Positions 11,830 through 21,533 of a stretch of 64,000 nucleotides of DNA are shown piece after piece. Source of the DNA: Liquidambar formosana (taxonomy: Eukaryota; Streptophyta; Magnoliopsida; Saxifragales; Altingiaceae); the NCBI GenBank assembly GCA_039720395.1, contig CM077831.1, positions 1,151,001 to 1,215,000 of the forward strand. Reading direction: 5' to 3'. The notes beneath the pieces were generated by a model. That model worked only from the letters and a program-made list of their open reading frames with translations, was not told the origin of the DNA and searched no databases. Each line of letters starts with the position of its first letter. Position 1 is the stretch's first letter. The position numbers and the translations under genes are program-made.

Positions 11830-12537
11830 GCCATGTTATCCTCAGCCCAATTTTTGACCCTTTTGACTTCCAAATGTGTTTCAGGGCCCAAATCAACTCC
11901 GATTTTGACGAAACGAAAGCCAAAACGACCATGTTTCGAAGCAGAATGTAATTTGAGTCACTTGAGGGCAAGAAACCCTAGCCATGGCTGCATGGTTGGG
12001 TCCTACAAAGGCGGTTAACTGCTATGCCTCACCATCGCTTAGCTTAGGTATGCACATAGGGTCGCACCGAATGCTTTCTAATTCGAACTTCAACCTACCT
12101 AAACACATTTGGGGATGAAATTGAGACTAATCAAGGTCAAATGAGTAGTCATAGAGTGAAAATCATGAGCCAATTCGAGCTAACCCGAAATAGGTCTCTT
12201 AACCAACTTGAGCCTTGTTGAGCCATTCTAATCCCGAACCTTCAATTCATCAAATTGAACCCATAAATACCTCAAATGCAACCATATGAACTCCAATTAG
12301 CAACTTGGAGATCATTTCAAGGTCAAATGGAAAGTTTGTGGCCAAAAAGACGATTATGCCCCTTGAGTCACAAAAGTTCTTATTAGCCCTCAAGATCAAC
12401 TCCAAACCGAACCAAAATTCATACACATCATCCTTAGGACCCTAGAAACTCAATGCAAAAGACTAGACTCAAAAAGGAAACAAAAGGACACATGAAATGA
12501 CAAACCCTAGCTAAGGTGGCAAAAATGGGGTGTGACA

Positions 12538-12579
12538 GAAGCCCCTCATTGGTGAGCAAGTTTCACTTGCGGACCAATG
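12538..12579 (-). other. Polypurine tract and adjoining nested hairpin, element B
   Basis: The minus strand reads ATGAGGGGCTTC up to the LTR edge, the expected PPT. It overlaps a nested inverted repeat at 12547-12579: outer arms CATTGGT/ACCAATG, inner arms GCAAGT/ACTTGC with loop TTC. Element C keeps the same structure. Confidence 0.75.
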
Positions 12580-12756
12580 ACCAAAAGAACAACCCATTTT
12601 TGCCCGAGGAGTTGATTTCTTCAAGACCCACTGGGGAAAAGAGAGTGATCATATCATTGAATTCTTCGAATTCATCATACACAAGCACAAAGGTACTCCT
12701 CATAAGTTCTACAGAACTCTTCATACTGTATACCAGTTTCACTGGGGGGATAAGAT
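12580..12756. other. Spacer between PPT hairpin and tandem repeats, element B
   Basis: Non-coding; its start (AAAAGAACAACCCATTTTTGCC) matches the same place in element C at 38893. It contains a local inverted repeat near 12655-12675 (GAATTC...GAATTC). Confidence 0.5.
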
Positions 12757-13076
12757 AAGGTATCCATAGCTTACATCGAACTACGCTCGATGAAAGGTCT
12801 TCTCATACTACACCAATGTCTCTAGTGAATAATACGAGGTATCCATAGCTTACATCGAATCTGCGTTCGATGAAAGGTCTTCCCATACTACACCAATGGC
12901 TCTGGTGAATAATACGAGGTATCCATAGCTTACACCGGATCTGCGTTCGATGAAAGGTCTTCCCATACTACACCAATGGCTCTGGCGAATAATACGAGGT
13001 ATCCATAGCTTAAACCGAATCTGCGTTCGATGAAAGGTCTTCTCATACTATACCAATGGCTCTGGTGAATAATACG
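12757..13076. repeat. 80-bp tandem repeat, four copies
   Basis: Exact 80-bp period: GGTATCCATAGCTTA starts at 12759, 12839, 12919 and 12999. Each unit carries a potential hairpin CATCGAA-N6-TTCGATG, which is perfect in unit 2 and eroded in units 3 and 4. It lies between the PPT and the antisense PMD gene, in the position where element C has its much larger hairpin array. Confidence 0.93.
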
Positions 13077-13188
13077 TGAACAAGTCATTCAACAACAACA
13101 ACAAGCATCAATCATCAAGTTGCAAGATCAAATTCATCATCTTTCTTATCAAACCCATTTTTCTCACATACAAGCTCAACCATCAACA

Positions 13189-14151
13189 ATGGCTTCTAGC
13201 AATGATTCCAACATCAAGTATCCATACTATGTGATCAAGAATACATACAAGGCACCAATCTATGTTGAATCCCAAGATAAGGTGTTGCTTGAACCCAAGA
13301 AGCATCTCTCATACCTCCATTCCCAACATGAGGTTAGTTCTTCCCACCTTAACATGTTTATCTTGAAATCTTGATTTCTATTAGATAAAATGCATTCCCA
13401 TGATCTTCTTTTGATTGTTTCTATTATTGTTAAGCCAAGTTCATTGATTTGGCAAGGATTGAATGTGCAAAAAGCTTGTTTCCCAATGCTTGAGAAAAGA
13501 TGCCCACCAAGTGTTTGATAAAATGCCAAAGAGACAAGAACATGTTCAATTCTTGTAAAATCAATAGGTTTGCATTATAGTGTAAAGTCAAATGGTCTTG
13601 GCAAGGATTTGGTATACAAAATCTTTCATTTCATTGCTTGAAAACAAGTCACACACCAAGTGTTCGATAAAATGCCCGAAAGGCAAAACCATGTTCAATC
13701 CTTACAAAATCAATGAATTTGAATACACAGAGTTATGGGCATTCATTTCTAATTCATTTCATGAATCAAAACCTATATTTTAAGACGTTTAGAAAGACTT
13801 TTTGAAATCAATTACCAATGTATGCCCAATATCTCTATATTTTCAATGCTAACTCAATACACAATCCTTTGAAATAGCCCGATTTCCAAAGTCTCTGTAC
13901 AAGGACATCAATGAAGGGGCTCATCTCATGGTGGAGACATATGGAACATGCCCAACCACGTGCTCGCAAGATAATAAAGAAAGCAGGTTTTGGGCCCTTC
14001 CTAGATGCTCTATGGAATGAGCAATGGGATAGGCAAGCATTATTTGCCTTGACGGAATTATGGGGGGACACCACCAACACTTTCCATTTTAGCTTCGGGG
14101 AGATGACCATGACCCCTAAGGACTTCACCATGATAACTGGGTTGAGCTTGA
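13189..14151 (+). pseudogene. PMD protein gene B, 5' part (before Athila insertion)
   Basis: First exons of a plant mobile domain gene (PMD, transposase-related MAIN-like family) on the strand opposite to element B. A probable exon 1 runs 13189-13332 (MASSNDSNIKYPYYVIKNTY...) and ends at the donor GAG|GTTAGT; an upstream in-frame ATG exists at 13120. After an intron of about 0.5 kb, the PMD core starts near 13878-13911: SWWRHMEHAQPRARKIIKKA, GFGPFLDALW, then FSFGEMTMTPKDFTMITGL. The last is the family's hallmark 'GEMT.T..D...L.GL' block. The gene is cut at 14151 by Athila, and the frame resumes at 31195/31200 beyond the TSD. The exon 2 start is not certain. PMD proteins are found in host genes and in mobile elements; the surroundings favour retroelement cargo. 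Confidence 0.78.
13440..13700 (+). repeat. Duplicated ~149-bp intron segment with PPR-like fragment
   Basis: Two related segments in the first PMD intron, offset by about 149 bp: both have TTGGCAAGGATT near the start and GATAAAATGCC (13517 and 13666) near the end. In one frame each encodes HQVFDKMP(K/E)RQ, which resembles the 'VFDEMPER' signature of plant PPR proteins. Stops surround it, so it is at most a gene fragment. Confidence 0.5.
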
Positions 14152-15372
14152 TGCTGCGACTTTAATAATGCTCCCAAGTGTAGGATGTCGCGAAGTAATA
14201 AATTCTCGGTGAGTCCGAGGTCGAACCACAGGGAAGGGGAATAATTAGCAGAAAAGATTGAGAAAAGATTTTAGAAATTTGGTTGCTTGGTTGCAGAGAA
14301 TTAGTTTGATTGAAAACAATAATTTAAAAGCACTAAGGTTCAGAGGTCCACTCACAACAAGTATTAGTTATTTGCTAACGACTCAATTTTATAACTCAAC
14401 TGAGATTCATACGAAGGATGACCCCAGTCGGATGATGTAACAATTAATTTTATTCAAAACAATTCTAAAAATATGGATTCATAAGGTTGATTGATTTATT
14501 GCATGAGAAAACTAGTAATTTAATTCGCAGGGAATTCTAAGCATTCACCGTACCCGGAGTTAACGATAAATAAAAGAATTATACAGAATAAATACTTTGC
14601 AAAATAATCAAAATCAATCAAAACTATAAAACCTTACATTAAATCCATGAAAGAGTCATTAAACAAATACCAAATAATTGTTGTGGCTTCACTCCTAGCC
14701 TTAGCAAAACGTTTAGCTATTCATGATAATTGAAAACTACAAAACTAAAGAGAAGTAGAAGAAGAACAAGAGAGAGGTGTTTGTAGAAGAGAAGAGGAGA
14801 AGTAATATATAGAGGTGCAGCCACCTTTTCCTTTCCATGTGATCTTAGGGTTTCCAAGAGAAAGAGGAGAAAAATTAGGAAACAAATTGGGAATCCCGGT
14901 TTTTTCCAGCAGGGCTAACTTGTGACCCGTTTTTGACTTACTAAACGTTGAAATCATGAAATATTTGTGAAATACAATATTGTAGGGCTTCAAATCAGCT
15001 TTCTAGGGACACCAATTTTGCATAAATTGGACTTCGGAGTCAAAAGTTATGGCCAAAATACGGTAACTGCTCCAAACTTCCTTTTTAATCTTCTTTCCAA
15101 CTTTGAGGTTGCCAATTTCTTTGCTAAAATCTTCTAAAATTAATGCACTTCAGCCTTGCAAAGCTTCCATATAATTCCAAATAAATAGAATGCTTGACCA
15201 TAAGAAATTGGCTTCCTACAAAAATAAAACACACATTAATACACCACTTTAAGTATAAGAGCATGTATCAAAAGAATTCATATATAATGTGTAAAATGTG
15301 GAATTAAGTGCCAAATAAATGTGATAATGCCTACTAAAAGTATAACATTAATGCAATTTTAAGCTATTATCA
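14152..15372 (-). repeat. 3' LTR of Athila element (1221 bp)
   Basis: Plus-strand ends TGCTGCGAC...GCTATTATCA. The PPT lies beyond its right edge, so it is the 3' LTR. Near-identical to 29972-31194. Confidence 0.93.
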
Positions 15373-15384
15373 CACCCCCCAACC
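15373..15384 (-). other. Polypurine tract of Athila element
   Basis: The minus strand reads GGTTGGGGGGTG directly before the LTR start TGATAATAGC. Confidence 0.85.
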
Positions 15385-17077
15385 AGCATATTGCTAGTCC
15401 CTAGCAATCAAAGCAATTGAAATAGTTTTCTTCAAAAGAAAAACTCAAAACATGGCTACCAATTTCATCACCTTAGCAAAAGAATTAGTTAAAAGTTCAG
15501 GACACTCGCAACTATTAAAAACATCCCAATGAATTCAAAAACTCATTGTGTGTGAAGAATTTAGCCAACACAAATATAAACCCAATTTCAAGGTAAAGCA
15601 CAACCCAAATCTCTATCTGAAATATGCTTCAACTCAAATCTCACAGGGATTACACTCAACAAAATAATGCACTCTGAATAGGGTAAAACTCTCAAGTATA
15701 TGTGAGTGGAATAATGTAGAGCAAGAACAAGAATCTCACATATAAAATATTTGAAAAACGCTATCACAAGAAAGAATCATAAAGTCTCATGAAAGGAATG
15801 CCAAATACTAAGAATGTACACCACACATTGCATTATAGCTCAGTCATGTCAATATCCAAACCATACTATCCTCGAAATCAAATAGGACTTTTAATAGGAT
15901 GTAATGTTGGGATAAAAGAAGGAATTGAAACAAAAAGGTTATGGTGATAGTAAAAAGTGTATCCGAGAATGGTAGAAAGAACAAACTCACTTGAAACAAT
16001 TTTGTATTCAACTTATTCTTCCAAACTTTGGCAATCAAACACTTTTTTTTTTTTTTTTTTTTCACTTCTCAATACTTCACTAACAAAGCTTTCTCTTTCT
16101 TTTTCTTTTTTTCTTTCTTTTTTTTTCTTTTCTTTTCTTTTTTTTTTTCTTCATTTTTTTTTCACCTTTTTTTTAAAATTTTTTTTTTTTTAATTTTCCC
16201 ACCCATTCACCTTACTGATCATTGATAATATCTATTCTCAAAACACTTTGGGAAAAAGGTTATGAAAGAAAGGCTAATCAAAAGGCTCAACGGGCTAACT
16301 AGTGGTAATGTATCACAAAGAAAAGAAATTAAAGGCTCAAAGAAATCAAAGATGGCCTAAAATCATCTCTCAAAGAGTGGTATAATTTTTCAATATCCAT
16401 GACTTCAAAAGAAACAAGTGTGGTATAAAAAATATATTCTCAGCATTCAACCAAAAAAAAGAAATAATGAGACTAAACAATGAAATTTGAGTGTTTCCAA
16501 AAATCAAGGTAAGATTAAATATAATAACCCTCTAAAAAAAATTAATGGCTCAAATACTCAAGAGGGCTAAAAGTCTCCACATTTTTATTCATCAAGATCT
16601 CCAAAATCATCTTTACCCTTTAATCAAGAATCATATTCATGCGGCTAAAGTGCAAGTGCAATGTAATCCAAGTATGAAATTCAATAGAAAATTTTAAACA
16701 GGAGTAGCATAATGAACTTCAAACTAGATAATCATGCTAAGGCAACAAAATTTTTAAGCCAAAAATTTGTAAACCACTAAAATTTTTTTTTTTTGAAAAA
16801 TAAGATAAACTAACTAAGACCAAAATAAACTAACACAACACCAAAATTCCCTCCCCCAACCTAAAAGATACATTGTCCTCAATGGAAAAGGAATGGAAAA
16901 CAAAGTAGTAGAAATCATGGAGAGTACCTTAAGGTGCGAACCAAAAAGAAAACAAACAAACTCTAATACCTGCAAAATGGGTTAGACACGAAAAACACAA
17001 AAAAAAAAAAAAAAAACAAAAGGGAAAAAAAAAATAAATAACTAACTACGACACAAACACTAATACGAATGAGCTAA
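15385..17077. other. Athila 3' non-coding region
   Basis: About 1.7 kb between pol and the 3' LTR, where some Athila elements carry an envelope-like ORF. Here there is only AT-rich sequence with long T runs (16041-16190) and an A run (16998-17035). I see no envelope-like coding sequence, membrane segment or other gene. Confidence 0.65.
16041..16192. repeat. T-rich low-complexity tract
   Basis: Almost unbroken poly-T with scattered C, giving spurious Phe/Ser-rich open frames on plus. Confidence 0.95.
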
Positions 17078-17347
17078 TTAAGGGTTTGGTAAATCCTGGT
17101 AGACAGGATCCACCAAATCAATGGACTCATCCTCAGGTGAAAAATTCTCAAGAAATGGTTTAAGACGTTGTCCATTAACTTTAAAAACATTACCATTCTT
17201 AGGATTTTCAATCTCAACAGCTCCATGAGGAAAAACAGTTTTAACCACAAATGGTCCTGCCCAACGGGACCTTAACTTACTTGGAAACAAATGAAATATA
17301 GAATTATACAAAAGAACTTTTTGAGACTGTTCAAAAGATTTCCTCAA
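17078..17347 (-). pseudogene. Athila integrase C-terminal fragment
   Basis: Last ~89 residues of an Athila pol polyprotein. It reads QSQKVLLYNSIFHLFPSKLR, SRWAGPFVVKTVFPHGAVEI, then FKVNGQRLKPFL, the conserved C-terminal region of Ty3/gypsy integrase (GPF/Y type), and ends at the normal pol stop. It lies one frame away from the protease ORF upstream: that ORF terminates at TGA 17344-17346 after a run of A (near 17352-17357), where a 1-nt indel would explain the shift. Zinc finger and DDE core are absent here. Confidence 0.82.
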
Positions 17348-18564
17348 AATATTTTTTCATGAAAAACTTTCATTTGTTCTTTGTAAATTCTAGAATTGTC
17401 ATAAGCATCCCGCCTAATCTCTTCCAAAGAAATTATATGAGTGCACACTAAACAGCTAATTCCTTTAATGGCAGAAACATTTAATCCTATTGCACCTTTT
17501 TGCGCTTTCAAAATTTTCAGCAACTTGCCTTCTTGCAAGGGATCAAGTTTAGTAGATATTACCATAGGAAAAATCTCCTTAGGTCTAAAGAATGCATACT
17601 TGAGTTCTACTAGCAAAGGCTTTAATTCCAGCTTAGGTACTTTCTCATTTGATGGCAAAAGTTTAAGCTCACGGGGTGGTAGCTCTTCAAATTTAGGCCT
17701 CCGCGCATTCACATCCAATTCCTGTGTAGAATCCAATAAATAATAAAGATATGCAATTTTAGGATTCTCATTAAACTCCAAATCATGAGAATTAATCAAG
17801 TAAGCCTCTAAAGGATCAGAAAAACATGACACATTAAATTGTTTTTGAACAAGTGTATCAATTAAGTTAACTTCATGAAAGTCATCATCATCCCTAGGTT
17901 CTTTGCAAGTATTAAAAATATTCAATTCTTGGGTCATATTTCCAAAAGACAATTTAAGTATACCACTCCTACAATTTATTAAAGCATTGGAAGTTGCAAG
18001 GAATGGGCGACCCAGAATCACAGGAATTTGAGAAATAGTATTCAAAATAGGATGTGTGTCCAAAACAATAAAATCAACAGGAAAGTAAAATTTATCAATT
18101 TGGACTAACACATCTTCTACTATTCCCCTAGGTATTTTCATAGAACGGTCTGCAAGCTGAAGAGTTATTTTTGTAGGTTTTAACTCACCTAGACCCAACT
18201 GTTCATATACCGAATAAGGTAAAAGATTCACGCTAGCCCCAAGATCAAGTAAAGCTTGATCTATTTTAAAATTACCAATAACACATGAAATAGTGGGACT
18301 ACCTGGATCTTTATACTTAGGAGGACTATTATTTTGAATAATAGCACTCACCAGCTCAGTTAAAAATGCCTTCTTTTGTACGTTAAGCTTATGCTTAACC
18401 GTACATAAATCTTTCAAAAATTTAGCATAAGAAGGAATTTGTTTTATTGCATCCAACAAAGGAATGTTGACTTTCACTTGTTTAAAGATTTCAAGAATGT
18501 CTGCATTCTGATTCACTTTTTGAGTGGTTGGAATCTTTGAGGAAAAGGAATGGGAATGGGGCAT
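17344..18564 (-). pseudogene. Athila protease ORF fused to integrase tail (RT/RH/IN deleted)
   Basis: The 406-codon frame opens with the gag-pol linker (IPLLDAIKQIPSYAKFLKDL). It has the retropepsin-type aspartic protease, with active-site motif LLDLGASVNLLP at about residues 105-116 and ILGRPFLATSNALI at about 183-196. It then reaches the pre-RT segment (KLLKILKAQKGAIGLNVSAI, KGIS). Within a few residues the text changes to EEIRRDAYDNSRIYKEQMKV, which belongs near the end of integrase. RT, RNase H and the DDE core, together more than 2.5 kb in intact Athila, are therefore deleted with the frame kept. The start overlaps the end of gag by 52 nt in another frame; Athila gag-pol is usually one frame, so this is probably an indel. 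Confidence 0.83.
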
Positions 18565-19860
18565 CTCTCAACTACACTTGACTCGGGCTTATTAAGTTCA
18601 TTACTACTCTTTGTTTTTGAAAATTCTTCTTTTTCTTTGTCTTTGGGTGGTGGAATAGTTTTATCAATAACTTTTCCACTACGAAGAGTAGTAACGGACT
18701 TAGCATGCTCAAGTTGTGTATCAGATAAATTAGAATCACTAATACTAAATTGACCTTGGGGGTTAGGTTGTGGTTGAGATGGAAATTTACCTTTTTCTTG
18801 AATGCTTAATGAAGTGGTCAACTTAGTAAGAGTGTTTCTAATGTAACCTATGGCTTGAGAAGTCTGATTATTTATGGTGGCTTGACTCTGCATAAACTGT
18901 TGCAATGTTTCCTCTAAACCCTTCTTAGGAGGAGGATTATAAGGAACAAAATTAGAATGGCCTTGAGGTGGTAGTGTAACATTATCATTCCTCCAACTGA
19001 AATTTGGATGATTCCTCCACCCTGGATTATAAGTTTCAGAATAGGGTGAAGAAAAAGGCTTTTTATTTATATTTATAGCATTTGCTTGATCGTGCAACAC
19101 CTCTTTAAAAGCAGGAATAGTTGGGCAATCATTTGTAGAGTGTCCCACGGTCTCACAAATACTACAAACATCATTCAATTTAGGCACAGACATAACTTCA
19201 TTAACTTTCCTCAATTCCATGGCTTCTAATTTCCTAGTCAAAATAGCTACCCTAGCACTTAAGTCATCATCCTCCCTAAGATGGTACTTACCGCCTCCAG
19301 ATGGGTTGGTAGAAGGCTTGGACCTATCTAAAGTATCAGTTGTATCCCAAAATTGGGCATTCTCAGCTAACAGATCAAAATAGTCAAAAGCTTCATCAGG
19401 GTCCTTATTCATGAATTCACCATTGCACATCATCTCTACAAATTGGCGCATTTTAGGAGTTAAACTTTGATAGAAAAAACTAATGATATGCCAAGTTTCA
19501 TAGCCATGATGTGGACAAGAATTTAATAAATCCTTAAAACGTTCCCAACATTGGTAAAAAGTCTCATTATCTTTTTGTGAAAAATTCATTATTTGCCTTT
19601 TGAGAGCATTAGTCCTATGAAGTGGGAAGTGCTTTTTCAAAAATTCAGTTTGCATCTCTTGCCATGTGCCAATGGATCTAGGTCTTAAAGCATTAAGCCA
19701 ATTTTTCGCCTTATCCTTGAGAGAAAAGGGAAATAATTTCAATTTAATAGTCTCTTCACTACAAGTTTGGTCATGGAAGGTTACACAAACCTCATCAAAT
19801 TCCTTAAGGTGCAAATATGGGTTTTCAGATTCTAAACCACGGAATTTAGGTAGCAATGGA
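18513..19860 (-). pseudogene. Athila gag, main part (split by copia 1)
   Basis: Gag of the Athila element, minus strand, continuing from 29556-29817 on the far side of copia 1. It reads LPKFRGLESENPYLHLKEFD, then the retrotransposon gag core (FPFSLKDKAKNWLNAL, TWQEMQTEFLKKHFPLHR, ETFYQCWERFKDLLNSCPHH) in the first ~200 residues. A CCHC zinc knuckle (CSICETVGHSTNDC) lies near residues 231-244. A Pro/Gln/Asn-rich tail ends ...CPIPIPFPQRFQPLKK at TGA 18513-18515. It binds RNA and forms the particle in intact relatives. I see no stop codon within the frame; the copia insertion is the main lesion, plus the frame change into the protease ORF. Confidence 0.9.
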
Positions 19861-21519
19861 TGTTAGGATTATGCCCTAGAGCCAATCATAGAGATGATTG
19901 TTTAGGGATTAGGAACAATCATTTGATTTCATTTATGTATGTCACATTTATTATTGATTTAATAAAAGGGCTTATTCTATTATGTTTATATGCATCATTT
20001 ATATTTACATAATATGTCCATGGAGTTAGAGTTGAGAATATGGAATTACAAAGAGTTGTAATTTTGAGACTATGGATATATCTCTGTACTAAACTCCTTA
20101 AGCATTCCTAGTTGAAGGTTCACTATGATGGACAGTAATGAACCATAGGACTAGCACTTGTTAGGTTGACTCTATAGGAGGATAGCTAGTCTCAAGCTAT
20201 TTGTGTGGAGACACTACAACCAACAAGTGGGTGCCTATTATAAGAATAGGTACACTGAATGTGACCAAAGATATGAGATAAACTGAATGGAGTTTTATCC
20301 TGCCTGTCAATCAGTTTCTCATTGTTATAGTGGTACAAGTAATCCTTAGACCTGAGACACCATAGTTGCCTTATGCATGTAGCTTTAGAAGTTTGATAAC
20401 ACTAAGTGCAGATCCTATTCAGGGGTCTGCAAAGGTGTTCATTGGCCCTACTGCTATGTGTATGAAAGCATGTGAGTGATCAACAAGGGATCCATCACTC
20501 TCAGGAAAAAGAGAGAGAATGTCTCATATAGCATTCATAATATAACTCATTAAATCCATGGCCATGGTAGGATGAATATGAAAAGAGTTTCATGAGTTCA
20601 TCAATGAGTTGATATCTATGAATGAGTATAAAGTAATTGAACTAGGGACTTGACAGACTTCCATGTCCTATTAGTTCAATTGGAGACATTGTGTTGAAGG
20701 AAGGATGCAATTGTAACCTATAAACTATAACAGAAGGGTTCTTTGTAAATGACTATTCACCTCATTAAGGACCACACCATGAGCCATATGCTAGGTGTTA
20801 CTCATGGTTAGTAGAAGCCCTAATTGATATAAGTGAGTTATAATCAATTAGGGAATTGGAAGGAGTTCCAATTAGACCCTAAATGGAAAGAGTTCCATTG
20901 TGCACACCTTGTGCTATTCCTACTACTTAATGATGTGAACCCAATGGGTCACACACTGATCATGCAAGAAGGGCTTTAAAGTCTATGAGAGAAAGGGTTT
21001 TAGTGAATAAAGAATAGTTCTTTATGGGCCTATTTGTATTTGATACAAATAATAGGGGTTAATGTGCAATTAAGAGTAATTACACATAACCCTATTAGGG
21101 TTTCTTCCCCATGGCCAGCCCCCTTTAGTGGGCTGCCTATATAAGTCACACTTATGTGTGACATGGCATAATAGGCTTGCACAATAAACCCTAGCCGTCC
21201 AGCCCCTTGGAGGCTCTCTTCTCTCTCTCTCTCTTCTCCACCTCTAGCAACAACAAGGAAGAAGAAAGAAAAGGCTTGAAGCTCTAGCTAGGTGTGGATA
21301 CCGTTGGAGGCAGCACACTTGGGCTGCTCATTCACCGCTGTCCAGAGTAGAAGCTTGGAGTAAAACGGAGAAGACAAAAATCCTGTAAGTGTTCTAACCC
21401 TCTTCGTAGTTAGGGTTTGATTTTGTGTTATGCATAGTTAGATTCATGGGATTGGGAATCGTAGGAAAAATTTTTTATATTCCGCACTTCTATTTTTCCC
21501 TCTTGTTCGATTCCCAACA
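19861..21519 (+). repeat. 5' LTR of copia 1 (1659 bp)
   Basis: TGTTAGGATT...CCCAACA, followed by the primer site. TATA box 21138-21144, with a palindrome just downstream. Confidence 0.96.
21138..21163 (+). promoter_or_regulatory. TATA box and adjacent palindrome, copia 1 5' LTR
   Basis: TATATAA (21138-21144) followed at 21146-21163 by GTCACAC-TTAT-GTGTGAC, a perfect 7-bp-arm inverted repeat near the expected transcription start. The 3' LTR (29181-29198) and both copia 2 LTRs (45314-45331, 53370-53387) have it too. Confidence 0.7.
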
Positions 21520-21520
21520 G

Positions 21521-21533
21521 TGGTATCAAAGCC
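21521..21533 (+). other. Primer binding site of copia 1
   Basis: TGGTATCAAAGCC, one mismatch to the initiator-Met site found intact in copia 2, D and F. Confidence 0.88.

Larger units (their letters stand above)
9637..12537 (-). repeat. 3' LTR of element B (2901 bp)
   Basis: Opens TGTGGACCCC and closes GGGTGTGACA on plus. It is clearly homologous to the 3086-bp LTRs of element C but diverged. It includes an 80-bp palindrome (11750-11829) and a TATA box (11555-11562). The polypurine stretch beyond its CA end marks it as the 3' LTR of a minus-strand element. No gene is credible inside it. Confidence 0.88.

Noticed and set aside
15957..16225. Phe-rich open frames on plus
   Set aside because: Produced by the poly-T tract in the Athila 3' region.
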